Shown here: in pieces, positions 27,542 through 36,000 of the stretch
Numbering within the stretch: the first letter of the stretch is position 1
Layout of the letters: each line of letters starts with the position of its first letter
Source: Thermus brockianus
Lineage (GTDB): Bacteria; Deinococcota; Deinococci; Deinococcales; Thermaceae
NCBI RefSeq assembly: GCF_001880325.1
Contig: NZ_CP016312.1
Span: forward strand, 1 to 64,000
Direction: 5' to 3'
DNA: 64,000 nucleotides
Translations under genes and position numbers: made by a program
Notes under the pieces: model-generated
The model's input: the letters and a program-made list of their open reading frames with translations, nothing else
What the model was told of the DNA's origin: nothing
Databases searched by the model: none

Positions 27542-29003
27542 CTTCCACCTCCAAAAGGCTTTGGTAGGCCCAGGAAGCGGACTGGCCTAAGCCGCAGAGG
27601 CTTCCCTTGAGGGTTTCCGCCAGATCCCGGACCAGGGCGGGGTTCCGCTCGCGCCGCCGCACCATCTCCACCTGCACCGCCGTGCCCAAGGGGCAGGGGA
27701 AGCACTTGCCGCAGGACTCCTCCTTGAGGAAGTGGACCAGGCCCAGAAGCACCTCCCAGAGGTCCACGGCAGGGCCAAAGGCCACGATGGCCCCAGCCCC
27801 CAAGGGAAGCCGCTCTTTAAAGCGCAAGGGGAAGGCGAAGTCCCGGGTGAAGACCCCCGCCGCTCCCCCCAGGAGCACCGCTTGGAGTTCGCTTGGCTCC
27901 CTCCCAGCCCGGCGCAGGGCCTCCCCTAAGGGCGTGCCTAAGGGGAGCTCGTAAAGCCCAGGGTGGGCCACGTCCCCGCTTATGGAAAAGAGCTTGGGCT
28001 CGCGGGCGCGCCAGGTACCGGGACCTTCCCGGAGGATGAGGGGGAGGTTGGCCAGGGTTTCCACGTTCTGCACCAGGGTGGGCCTCCCCCAAAGCCCCTT
28101 TTCCCCGGGGAAGGGCGGCTTGAGCCGGGGCTCGGCCCGCTTGCCTTCCATGGACTCTAGAAGGGCGGTCTCCTCGCCGCAGATGTAGAGCCCGCCGCTT
28201 CGGAATACTTCCATGGGCACGGGGAGGAGGCCGGCCTCTTCCAGTTCGCCCAGGGCCTTTTGCAGGCTTTCCTGCGCTGCCTCAAACTCTTCCCGCACGT
28301 AGAGGTATACCCTTTCCGCCCCCACGGCCAAGGCGGCGAGGAGGGCGCCCTCTAGGACCAAGAAGGGGTGGTGTTCCAGGAGGAAGCGGTCCTTAAAGTT
28401 GCCGGGCTCGGACTCGTCGGCGTTCACCACCAGGTACTTGGGGGCGGCACCCCGGGCCACGGCCCGCATCTTCACGTGGGCGGGGAAGGCGGCCCCGCCC
28501 CGGCCCAAAAGCCCCGCCTCCTCCACGGCCCTTAGAACCCCTTCGGGGCTAGCCCCTCCCTGGAGGAGGGCCGCGAGGGCCTGGAGCCCTCCCAAGGCCC
28601 GGTACTGGGCCAGGGAGAGGATGGGTTCTGGGGGAAGGAGGTGCTTCCCGCGGCCCAGGTTGAAGGGGAGACGGAAGTCCCTAAAGGATACCAGGCGTCC
28701 CTGCCACTCCACGAAGCGCCCCTCCGGGGTGAAGCGGAGGTAGATGGGGGAGAGGGCCTCGAGGCCCAAAGGGGGGTAGCTCCCGTCCGCCCCAGCCCGT
28801 AGCCGGGCGAAATCCCGGGCCCGGGCCACGGGGTCGTCCACCAGGAGGCGGCCTTGGGGCAGGCCGCGGTACCGGGGGTAGTAGCGCACCACCCCCCACG
28901 CCTGGGCCAGGGGTACCCCGGCAAGCCGCGCCGCCTCGGCCACCTTTTCCTCGGTGAGGGGTAGCCGGGCGTCCAGGAGGGGGAGGAGGCTGGGGTTTTC
29001 CAT
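27531..29003 (-). CDS. NuoF/HoxF-like NADH-binding FMN iron-sulfur subunit
   Basis: 490 residues of the NADH dehydrogenase 51-kDa family. FMN site GLLGRGGAAFPAHVKM; NADH-site segments VVNADESEPGNFKDR and GGLYICGEETALLESMEGKR; SLBB-type domain (SGDVAHPGLYELPLG); C-terminal 4Fe-4S motif ESCGKCFPCPLG with the fourth ligand in SLCGLG. The N-terminal 75 residues look like the helical half of NuoE without its 2Fe-2S cysteines. In an operon with the iron-sulfur and molybdenum subunits, it should pass electrons to or from NAD. Complex I itself is encoded elsewhere in Thermus, so this is a separate enzyme. Confidence 0.87.
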   Translation of the reverse strand: MENPSLLPLLDARLPLTEEKVAEAARLAGVPLAQAWGVVRYYPRYRGLPQGRLLVDDPVARARDFARLRAGADGSYPPLGLEALSPIYLRFTPEGRFVEWQGRLVSFRDFRLPFNLGRGKHLLPPEPILSLAQYRALGGLQALAALLQGGASPEGVLRAVEEAGLLGRGGAAFPAHVKMRAVARGAAPKYLVVNADESEPGNFKDRFLLEHHPFLVLEGALLAALAVGAERVYLYVREEFEAAQESLQKALGELEEAGLLPVPMEVFRSGGLYICGEETALLESMEGKRAEPRLKPPFPGEKGLWGRPTLVQNVETLANLPLILREGPGTWRAREPKLFSISGDVAHPGLYELPLGTPLGEALRRAGREPSELQAVLLGGAAGVFTRDFAFPLRFKERLPLGAGAIVAFGPAVDLWEVLLGLVHFLKEESCGKCFPCPLGTAVQVEMVRRRERNPALVRDLAETLKGSLCGLGQSASWAYQSLLEVEGAA

Positions 29004-29018
29004 GGTCTAAGCTTACGC

Positions 29019-30061
29019 CTAGAGGAGGTGGAGCCCGGGAAACCTTTGGAGGAGGGCCTTGCGGAAGCCCTCTAGGCCCGTTTCGGGCACCAAGGCCACC
29101 ACCGCCCCGCCAAAGCCCGCCCCCGTGAGCTTGGCCCCGTAGGCCCCCGCCTGCAGGGCCGCCTCCACCAGGGTGTCCAGCTCGGGAAGGCTCACCTCGT
29201 AGTCCCGCGAGAGGGAACGGTGGCTTTGCACCATGAGTTCGCCAAAGGCCCGGGCGTCCCCCCGCCTCAGGGCCTCCACCCCCCGGAGCACCCTTAGGTT
29301 TTCGCTCACGATGTGCCGGGCCCGCTTGTCCAGGGGGGAGGGCAGGCTTTCCACCAGGCAAAGGTCCTGGACCTGGCGGAGCGAGGCCACCCCGAGGCGC
29401 CTGGCCGCTTCCTCCGCCTCCCGGCGCCTTTCGTTGTACCCGGCCTCGGCCAGGCGCCGCTTGAGCCCCAGGTCCAGGACCACCACGCGGCTTCCCGGGG
29501 GAGGGGCAGGTTCTCGTAGGCCAGGGTCTTGGTGTCCAGGAAAAGGGCCTTGCCCACCTCGCCCAGGCTCGCCGCCATCTGGTCCATGAGGCCGCACCGG
29601 ACCCCCACGTACGCCACCTCTGCCTTCTGCGCCAAGAGGGCCACCTCCAGGTCGCTCAGGGGCAGGCGGTAAAGGGCCCTAAGGGCCTTCAAGGCCGCCA
29701 CCTCGAGGGCCGCCGAACTGGAAAGCCCGGCCCCCATGGGTACCTGGCTCTTCACGTAGAACCGGGCCCCGGGTACGGGGTGCCCCGCCTCCCTTAGGGC
29801 CCAGACCACGCCCAAAAGGTAGTCCAGAAAGTCCCCCTGGGGGCCGCTTTGGAGGGGCCTGGCGCGGAGTTCCTTGAGGTTTTCGCTATAGGCCTCCACC
29901 TTGCCCTCGGCCCGTCCCGCCTCCACCTGGGTGACGTAGGGAAGGGGCGTGGGCAGGACGTAACCCTCCTGGTAGTCCGTGTGCTCGCCGAGAAGGTTCA
30001 CCCGGCCCGGGGCCTTGGCGCTGGCTTCGGGCAGGACGCCGAAGACTTCTTGATAGCCCAT
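29019..30061 (-). pseudogene. galK: galactokinase, interrupted by a -1 frameshift
   Basis: GHMP-family kinase that makes galactose-1-phosphate. The first frame (from ATG 30061) has the galactokinase signature GRVNLLGEHTDYQEG, the ATP loop PMGAGLSSSAALEVA and the segment around the catalytic aspartate (CGLMDQMA). It leaves the family at YENLPLP. The family sequence resumes in the next frame at [20 protein letters not shown] and runs to 29019, including [16 protein letters not shown]. The switch lies at a run of five Gs (29497-29501, plus strand). One added G restores a 347-residue protein. It is either a recent mutation or a sequencing error. A CATAAT box lies 6 nt before the ATG. Confidence 0.88.
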
Positions 30062-30068
30062 GCCCCTA

Positions 30069-30911
30069 TTATGGGCAAAGGGCCTTTAGGTTGTGGTCCA
30101 GAAGGGCCAGGTAGGTGGGCACCTTGGCGTCCAGGGTGTCCGTGTAGAGGAGGGCTATCCGGGCCCCTAAGGCCTCCGCCAGGGCTTTTAGGCCGGTGCC
30201 CCGGAACTGGGGTTCGGCGAGGAGGAGCTTCACCCCTTCCCGCTTGGCCTTTTCCAGAAGGGCGAGGAAGCTTCGGCTCCCCACCTCCTGGGCCCCGCTG
30301 TCGCTTAGGGTGCCTACCACGATGAGGCCGTAGCGGCGGGCAAAGTAGCGGAAGGCGTCGTGCTGGGCCACCACCTTGACCCCTTTGAGGCCGCAGGCCT
30401 TAAAGGCTTGGTCCCGCCTTTCCACCTCCTTTTGGAAGCGGCGGAGGTTGGCCTCGTAGGTGGCCTTCCCCCCAGGGTCTAAGCGGGAAAGCTCCTTTGC
30501 GATGCGCTCGGCGTAGCGCAGGGCGTAGGTGGGGTCCAGCCAAAGGTGGGGGTCGCAGGGGCCGTGGTCATGGTCTTCCTGGGGGGACCCTCCCTCGCAG
30601 AGGAGGCCCGGCTGCCCTTCCCCTAGGAGGACCACCCGGGCCCCACGGGGGAGGAGGTTTTGCAGCTTGGGCAGGAAGGGTTCCAGGCCAAGGCCGTTGG
30701 CGAAAAGGATGCGGCTTTGGGATAGGGCCTTGGCCACGCTCGGCGTGGGTTCAAAGGTGTGGGGGTCGGCCCCCGGGGGCACCACGGCCACCACCTTTGC
30801 CCGCCCACTCCCCACCTGCCGCGCCAGGTCCTGGAGGATGGGGGTAGTGGCCGCCACCTGCACCTGGGCCAGGGCGGGGGCCACGAGGAAAAGGATCCAT
30901 AGGCGCCACAT
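30069..30911 (-). CDS. ABC transporter metal-binding protein (ZnuA/TroA cluster A-I)
   Basis: 280 residues with a short signal peptide (cleavage after APALA). The cluster A-I metal ligands are visible: H in GADPHTFEP, H in CDPHLWLDP, H in VVAQHDAF and an acidic residue near the C-terminus (YTDTLD). A short acidic/His insertion (QEDHDHG) flanked by two cysteines resembles the His-rich loop of zinc-binding members. No ATPase or permease genes are adjacent. The ATG is leaderless-type (TATCAT 7 nt upstream) and is overlapped by a palindrome that could be a metalloregulator site. Zinc is likelier than manganese because of the His loop. Confidence 0.87.
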   Translation of the reverse strand: MWRLWILFLVAPALAQVQVAATTPILQDLARQVGSGRAKVVAVVPPGADPHTFEPTPSVAKALSQSRILFANGLGLEPFLPKLQNLLPRGARVVLLGEGQPGLLCEGGSPQEDHDHGPCDPHLWLDPTYALRYAERIAKELSRLDPGGKATYEANLRRFQKEVERRDQAFKACGLKGVKVVAQHDAFRYFARRYGLIVVGTLSDSGAQEVGSRSFLALLEKAKREGVKLLLAEPQFRGTGLKALAEALGARIALLYTDTLDAKVPTYLALLDHNLKALCP

Positions 30912-30924
30912 ATCAAGAATGATA
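30911..30924. promoter_or_regulatory. palindromic operator over the metal-binding-protein promoter
   Basis: TATCA-agaa-TGATA, a perfect 5-bp inverted repeat with a 4-nt spacer. Its left arm covers the first base of the start codon and its right arm is the minus-strand -10 box TATCAT. A repressor bound here would block transcription. Zur/Fur-type control is inferred from the downstream gene. Confidence 0.45.
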
Positions 30925-30970
30925 AAGCAGTTTCACTAGAAACGCAACGCCCCCACCGCGGGCACCAAGG

Positions 30971-30976
30971 TATAAT
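30971..30976 (+). promoter_or_regulatory. -10 box of the class III aminotransferase gene
   Basis: Perfect TATAAT, 8 nt before the ATG at 30985, with no Shine-Dalgarno. A leaderless promoter. Confidence 0.6.
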
Positions 30977-30984
30977 CGGCACAA

Positions 30985-32307
30985 ATGGACCTCAAAGCCC
31001 TTCACAAACGGCACGTCCTCACCCCCTGGGTGGCCCAGGCTTCCCTGAGCCCGCCCTTGGTGGTGCGGGGCGAGGGGGTTTGGCTTTGGGATGCGGAGGG
31101 CCACCGCTACCTGGACCTTTCCGCAGGCCTCGTGGCGGTGAACCTGGGGCACGGCCACCCCAAGGTGGTGAAGGCCATCGCCGAGCAGGCGGCCACCCTG
31201 GCCTACGCCGCCCCCAGCCTCTTCCACGACAAGCGGGCCCTTCTCGCCAAGGCGCTTTCCGACCTCGCCCCCTGGCCGGAGGGGGCGAGGGTGTTCTTCA
31301 CCCCCTCGGGGGCGGAGGCCAACGAGGACGCCATCAAGTTCGCCCGCCACCTCACGGGGCGCTTTAAGGTCCTGGCCGCCTACCGCTCCTTCCACGGGGC
31401 CACCCACGGGGCGGCGAGCCTCACGGGGGAGAACCGCCGCTTTCCCGCAGAGCCGGGCATCCCAGGGGTGGTGCACTTCTTCGCCCCGTACCCTTACCGG
31501 AGCCCTTTTTACACGGATGACCCCAAGGAGGAGGTGCAAAGGGCCTTGGACCACCTGGAAAGGGTCCTCCTCCACGAGGACCCCCACCGGGTGGCCGCCA
31601 TCTTCCTGGAGCCCGTGGTGGGCTCCAACGGGGTCATCGTCTACCCCGAGGGGTACCTGGAGGGGGTGCGGGCCCTCTGCCAACGCTACGGCATCCTCCT
31701 GGTCTTTGACGAGGTGATGACGGGCTTCGGCCGGGTGGGGGCTGCCTTCGCCGCGGAGCGCCTTGGCGTGGTCCCCGATCTCATCACCTTCGCCAAGGGG
31801 GTAACCTCCGCCTACGTGCCCTTGGGCGGGGTCTTGGTGCGGGAGGGCCTGGCCCGGTACTTTGACGAGCATCCCCTCCCCACGGGGCACACCTACGCCG
31901 GCCACCCCCTGGCGGTGGCGGCGGGGCTTGCGGCGGTGGAGGCCTACCGGGAGGAAGGCCTCTTTGCGCGGGCCCTAACCCTGGAGGGCTTTTTCCGGGA
32001 GGCCCTCTTGGACCTCCAGGAAAAGCACCCCGTGGTGGGGGAGGTGCGGGGGCTTGGGGCCTTCTTCGGCCTGGAGCTGGTGCGGGACCGGGAAACCAAA
32101 GCGCCCCTTTCCCCCTGGCACGCTCCCTTTAGCCCCCCGATGCAGCGGCTTCTCCAAGGGCTGTTCCAGGAGGGTGTCTACATCCTCGCCAAGCACAACA
32201 TCCTCCTCGTGGCCCCGCCCCTCACCATCCGGGAGGAGGAGTTCCTGGAAGGGGTAGAGCGGCTGTCCCGCGCCCTAAGGCGGGTGGAGGTGGAGGTCCT
32301 GGGGTAG
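30985..32307 (+). CDS. class III (omega) aminotransferase
   Basis: 440 residues of the PLP-dependent subgroup II/class III aminotransferases (GABA, beta-alanine, taurine, ornithine types). The PLP lysine is in ITFAKGVTSAYVPLGG; the phosphate-binding FFTPSGAEANEDAIKFAR and the aspartate in LLVFDEVMTGFGRVG are standard. Substrate cannot be assigned; the N-terminal HVLTPW and long C-terminal half resemble omega-amino acid:pyruvate enzymes. It is followed after 9 bp by an ABC-class ATPase of unknown role. Confidence 0.87.
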   Translation: MDLKALHKRHVLTPWVAQASLSPPLVVRGEGVWLWDAEGHRYLDLSAGLVAVNLGHGHPKVVKAIAEQAATLAYAAPSLFHDKRALLAKALSDLAPWPEGARVFFTPSGAEANEDAIKFARHLTGRFKVLAAYRSFHGATHGAASLTGENRRFPAEPGIPGVVHFFAPYPYRSPFYTDDPKEEVQRALDHLERVLLHEDPHRVAAIFLEPVVGSNGVIVYPEGYLEGVRALCQRYGILLVFDEVMTGFGRVGAAFAAERLGVVPDLITFAKGVTSAYVPLGGVLVREGLARYFDEHPLPTGHTYAGHPLAVAAGLAAVEAYREEGLFARALTLEGFFREALLDLQEKHPVVGEVRGLGAFFGLELVRDRETKAPLSPWHAPFSPPMQRLLQGLFQEGVYILAKHNILLVAPPLTIREEEFLEGVERLSRALRRVEVEVLG

Positions 32308-32316
32308 GCTTTAGGG

Positions 32317-33972
32317 GTGCGGCGGCTTGCGGACCTCTACTCCTTTTTGGCGTCGCTAGAGGGAAAGCCCTATCCCTTTTACAAGGACCTCAGGGGCCTT
32401 TGGCAAGGGGAAGGCTTCGCCTTGCGCTTCGTCCACGTGCAGGGGGACCCCTTCGCAAGCCCCTCGGTCTTGGAGGTGCGCTACCCCAAGGAGGCCCTGG
32501 ACCGCCTCCAGCTCTACAGCGGGGAGGCGGGGCGGGTGGCGGTGGAGGACTTTCTCCTAAGGAGCCTCAAGGGGCGGCTTAAAGCCCTCCCCCGGATTGG
32601 CGGCATGGGCCACTCGGGGGAGGTTCGGGTGGAGGTGGAAAGCCCCAAGGTCCTGAAGCGGGCCGGGGCCCACCTGGGGAAAGAAGGGCTTTTCCTCCGC
32701 TTCCGCCTGGGGCTTCCCGCCCAAGGGCGGCGCATCCTGGGCAAGGAGGCGGCGAGGCTTTTCCGGGCTCTTGCCGAGCACCTCCGGGGCTTTCTCCTGG
32801 AGCTGGACGAAAGGGCGCTCCTCCGCCAGGTCCACCAGGTGGAGGACTTCGCCCATATCCAGGAGAGGCTTCCCGAGCGGGGCCTCGTGGCCTTCGTGGG
32901 GGAGGGGAGCGTGCTTCCCCGGGAAAGCGGGGTGAGCCAGAGGCCCCTCGAGGGGGCCATCCCCTTCCAAAGCCCCCCGGGCCTCAAGGTGGCCTTCCGG
33001 GTACCCCACGCCGGGGAGGTCTTTGGCATGGGGCTTCCCCGGGGCCTCACCCTCATCACCGGCGGGGGGTTTCACGGGAAGACCACCCTCTTGGAGGCCT
33101 TGGTCCACGGGGTCTACCCCCATGTGCCCGGGGACGGGCGGGAGTGGGTGGTGACGGAAAGGTTGGCGCAACGGGTCCAGTCGGAGGACGGGAGGAGCGT
33201 CAGGGGCGTGGACTTGAGGCCCTTCGTCCACGACCTCCCCTTGGGCCAGGACACGGCCTTCTTCTCCACCGAGGACGCCTCGGGCTCCACCAGCCTGGCG
33301 GCGGCCATCCTCGAGGCCCTGGAGCTAGGCGCCCGCCTCCTCCTCCTGGACGAGGACACCTGCGCCACCAACCTCCTGGTGCGGGATGCCCGCATGCAGG
33401 CCCTGGTGCGGCGGGAAACCCTCACCCCCCTCCTGGACCGGGTGGCGGACCTCAAGGCCCTAGGGGTGAGCCTGGTCCTGGTGGTGGGGGGTGTGGGGGA
33501 CTACTTGGAGCTGGCGGACACCGTGGTTCTCATGGAGGCGTACCGGGCGAGGGAGGCCACGGAGGAGGCCCGGGCCGTGGCGGAGGCCCACCCCACGGGC
33601 CGCACCTTCGGCGAGCCCCGCTACCCTCTGGCCGTGCGCCCTCGGATCCCCTTGCCCGAAAGCTTTGACCCCAGGCGGGGGCGGAAGGCCCGGGTCAAGG
33701 GGCGGGGCCTGAGGGAGCTCGTCTACGGGGAAGGGGTGGTGGACCTCTCCGCCCTGGACCTCTTTGAGAACGGCCAGGTGCGGGCCATCGGCGCCTTTTT
33801 CCAGCGCCTCCTGCGCTTGGCGGACGGCAAAACCCCCTTGAGGGCCCTGGTGGAGCGGGCGTTGGAGGTGGAAGACCTCTTTCCCCTAGAGGAGGCCCCG
33901 GAACTCGCCGCCCTCCGCCCCCTGGACCTCGGGGCAGCAGTGAACCGGCTCAGGGCCCTGGAGGTGCGCTAG
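32317..33972 (+). CDS. predicted ABC-class ATPase of unknown function
   Basis: 551 residues matching the 'predicted ATPase of the ABC class' family, a single-domain, non-transporter group. Walker A is GGGFHGKTTLLEAL, Walker B is LLLLDEDTCATN, and a Q-loop-like stretch (GVDLRPFVHDLPLGQDT) and the signature-like STEDASGSTSLAA precede it. It lacks membrane segments. A eukaryotic relative in trypanosomes is tied to RNA editing, so RNA binding is conceivable, but the bacterial role is unknown. Starts at GTG 32317; a TAGGCT sequence 6 nt upstream spans the end of the aminotransferase gene. Overlaps the convergent AidB-like gene by 4 bp. Confidence 0.75.
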   Translation: MRRLADLYSFLASLEGKPYPFYKDLRGLWQGEGFALRFVHVQGDPFASPSVLEVRYPKEALDRLQLYSGEAGRVAVEDFLLRSLKGRLKALPRIGGMGHSGEVRVEVESPKVLKRAGAHLGKEGLFLRFRLGLPAQGRRILGKEAARLFRALAEHLRGFLLELDERALLRQVHQVEDFAHIQERLPERGLVAFVGEGSVLPRESGVSQRPLEGAIPFQSPPGLKVAFRVPHAGEVFGMGLPRGLTLITGGGFHGKTTLLEALVHGVYPHVPGDGREWVVTERLAQRVQSEDGRSVRGVDLRPFVHDLPLGQDTAFFSTEDASGSTSLAAAILEALELGARLLLLDEDTCATNLLVRDARMQALVRRETLTPLLDRVADLKALGVSLVLVVGGVGDYLELADTVVLMEAYRAREATEEARAVAEAHPTGRTFGEPRYPLAVRPRIPLPESFDPRRGRKARVKGRGLRELVYGEGVVDLSALDLFENGQVRAIGAFFQRLLRLADGKTPLRALVERALEVEDLFPLEEAPELAALRPLDLGAAVNRLRALEVR

Positions 33973-35510
33973 CCCTCCCAGGGGTGGTAGAGGGCGGGCC
34001 TCCGGGCGCTTGCGGGAAGCCCTTCCCCTTCCAGGAAGGCCTGGGCGTAGAGCCGGGCGAGCTCGGGGAAGGGCGCCTCCCCCACCTGGGAGAGGGCGTG
34101 GACGGCCACGGCGTCCGCCAGGCGCCTTAGCGCCTCCTTGGCGTACCAGGGGCCTTCCTCGGCCAGGCGCCCGAGGGCCTTTTCCGCATAGGCCAGGGCC
34201 AGAGGGGTTTCCTTCAGCGCCTCCAAGAGGGGCTCGTGGGCCTTTTTCTTGGCGATGGCCTCCGCCATGTCCAGGGCCTGGATGTTGGCGGGGCCTTCCC
34301 AAATGGGGGTGATGAGGGCCTCCCGGTGCCAGCGGGCAAGCCCGTAGTCTTCCAAGAAGCCGATGCCGCCAAAAAGCTCCATGGCAAGGGCAGTGAGGGC
34401 GGTGCCGTGCTCCGCCGTGCGCCCCTTGGCCAGGTGGGAGAGGAGGCGGGCGTAGTGGTAGGAGGGCGAATAGGGGGGGCTTTCCTCCCAGGCCCGGTCA
34501 AAGGCAGCCACGGCGAAAAAGGCCAGGGCCGTGCCCCCCACCTGTCTGAGGCGCATCTCCAGGAGGTCGCGCTCCACCAGGGGGTGCTCCACCAGTTTCC
34601 GGCCGAAGGCGGTGCGGCGCCCCACCCGGAAGAGGGCCTCCAGGTGGGCCTTCTTGGCGATGCCCATGGCGGCCACGGCGTTGGCCAGGCGGGCTACCGT
34701 GAGGGTTTCCAGGGTGTAGTAGATGCCTTCCTCCAGCCTGCCGATGGGGTAGGCCAGGCTCCCCTCCAGTTCCACCTCCCCCGAGGCCACGGCCCGGGTG
34801 GCGAGCTTTTCCTTGAAGCGGCGCACGCGGAAGTTGAGCCTCCCTTCCACCTCCCGGGGGAGGAGGAAGAGGCCAAGCCCCTTGGGGCCCTCGGGGGCTC
34901 CCTCGGGCCTCGCCGTGACCAGGGCGTAGTCCGCTAGGCCCGCCCCCGAGGCGAAGTACTTATCCCCCTGGTAGAGGCGGAAGGCGCCTCCTTCCCGCCG
35001 GGCCAGGGTGCGGTTTGCCCCCAGGTCGCTTCCTCCCTGGATCTCCGTCATCCAGGTGGCCCCGTAGGCTGGGCCGTAGAGGAGTTCCCGCTTTACCCCC
35101 TCGTGCTCGGGGGCGTACTTGTGGAGGGCGTAGGCCACCTGGTGGGTGATGGTGAGGATGCAGTAAAGCCCCCCGTCCGCCAGGAGGTAGCCCAGGGCGT
35201 AGTGGAGGGGCCAGCCCCTGCCCTCGTAGGCGGGGCGGATCATGGGGCGGAGCTTTTCCAGAAGCGCCCTTTGGGCGGGGGAGAGGAGGGCGCGGTCCAG
35301 GCGGTTTCCGTCCAGGTCGTGCATGAGGAGGCGGGGGTGGGCCTCCTGGTCCACGTGGTGGGCCACCTCCAAGACCTCCTCCCCCACGAGCCGGCCGAAG
35401 GCGGAAAGCTCTTCCCGGGGCAGGCCCGGGAAGAAGGTGTCTAGAATTGCTTTTAGATCCGGGTCCAAAGCATAGTGGTCCTCGCCTTGGCTATAAAAGA
35501 GGGCTTTCAT
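33969..35510 (-). CDS. acyl-CoA dehydrogenase family protein, AidB-like
   Basis: 513 residues of the acyl-CoA dehydrogenase superfamily, longer than true dehydrogenases and with an AidB-like layout: HYALGYLLADGGLYC, the flavin segment WMTEIQGGSDLGANRTLA, AVASGEVELEG and the FGGIGFLEDYGLARWHREALITPIWEGPANIQ segment. E. coli AidB is linked to alkylation response, but most relatives are uncharacterised. I chose the ATG at 35510, 5 nt behind GGAGGAAG; the open frame further upstream covers the regulatory region. It is divergent from marR, so the MarR operator probably governs both. Confidence 0.83.
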   Translation of the reverse strand: MKALFYSQGEDHYALDPDLKAILDTFFPGLPREELSAFGRLVGEEVLEVAHHVDQEAHPRLLMHDLDGNRLDRALLSPAQRALLEKLRPMIRPAYEGRGWPLHYALGYLLADGGLYCILTITHQVAYALHKYAPEHEGVKRELLYGPAYGATWMTEIQGGSDLGANRTLARREGGAFRLYQGDKYFASGAGLADYALVTARPEGAPEGPKGLGLFLLPREVEGRLNFRVRRFKEKLATRAVASGEVELEGSLAYPIGRLEEGIYYTLETLTVARLANAVAAMGIAKKAHLEALFRVGRRTAFGRKLVEHPLVERDLLEMRLRQVGGTALAFFAVAAFDRAWEESPPYSPSYHYARLLSHLAKGRTAEHGTALTALAMELFGGIGFLEDYGLARWHREALITPIWEGPANIQALDMAEAIAKKKAHEPLLEALKETPLALAYAEKALGRLAEEGPWYAKEALRRLADAVAVHALSQVGEAPFPELARLYAQAFLEGEGLPASARRPALYHPWEG

Positions 35511-35569
35511 GGCTTCCTCCGCCCCCAGGCTACCCCTGGCCCGCCTCGAGGTCAAGGTGGCTCGGTTTA

Positions 35570-35598
35570 CGATCAAATAGTTTGTTGTGAAATAGTCT
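35570..35598. promoter_or_regulatory. MarR promoter/operator region
   Basis: AT-rich island between the AidB-like gene and marR. It holds a direct repeat AAATAGT (twice, about 16 bp apart), a perfect palindrome CAAA-TAG-TTTG, and TAGTCT (35593-35598) 6 nt before the marR ATG. This is a plausible autoregulatory MarR site over a leaderless promoter. Confidence 0.45.
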
Positions 35599-35604
35599 TA
35601 GCTC

Positions 35605-36000
35605 ATGGTCTTTGAGGTCCTGGGCCGAATCTGGCGGTTGCAGCGGGCGCTCCGCGAGGAGGCGGAACGGGGCCTGAAGGGGCTTGGGGGCCTCGAGGCC
35701 TGGCTTTTGCGCGTCCTCAAGCACCACCCCTACCCCTCGGAGGCTGCCCGGCGCATGGGCCTACCCTTGCCCACCGTGAGCCACATGCTCCGCCGCCTGG
35801 AGAGCGCAGGCTTCGTGGCCCGGGCCCTAGACGAAAAGGACCTGCGCCGCTTTGCCTTCCGCCTCACCCCCAAAGGGGAGGAGGCCCTGGCCCAGGCGGA
35901 GGCCCTCATGGAAGAGGCCCTGCGGAAGTGCCTTTCCAGGCTTTCCCCGGAGGAGGTCCAGGAACTTTTGAGGCTCTTGGCGAAACTGGAGGAAGCATGA
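35605..36000 (+). CDS. MarR family transcriptional regulator
   Basis: 131 residues with a central winged helix: YPSEAARRMGLPLPTVSHMLRRLESAGFVARALDEKDLRRFAFRLTPKG, the MarR pattern with its DxRR wing. Terminal helices would form the dimer. It starts at ATG 35605 (leaderless). It overlaps the efflux-pump gene by ATGA, a classic MarR-pump pair, so it probably represses that pump and binds its substrates. Confidence 0.9.
   Translation: MVFEVLGRIWRLQRALREEAERGLKGLGGLEAWLLRVLKHHPYPSEAARRMGLPLPTVSHMLRRLESAGFVARALDEKDLRRFAFRLTPKGEEALAQAEALMEEALRKCLSRLSPEEVQELLRLLAKLEEA

Noticed and set aside
27531..29003. nuoF of respiratory complex I
   Set aside because: No other complex I subunits follow. It is in an operon with a formate-dehydrogenase-type subunit and has a NuoE-like N-terminus that lacks cluster cysteines.
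29490..29510. Programmed -1 frameshift in galactokinase
   Set aside because: The run is short, with no obvious downstream stimulatory structure, and two other genes have the same kind of lesion. Mutation or sequencing error is simpler.
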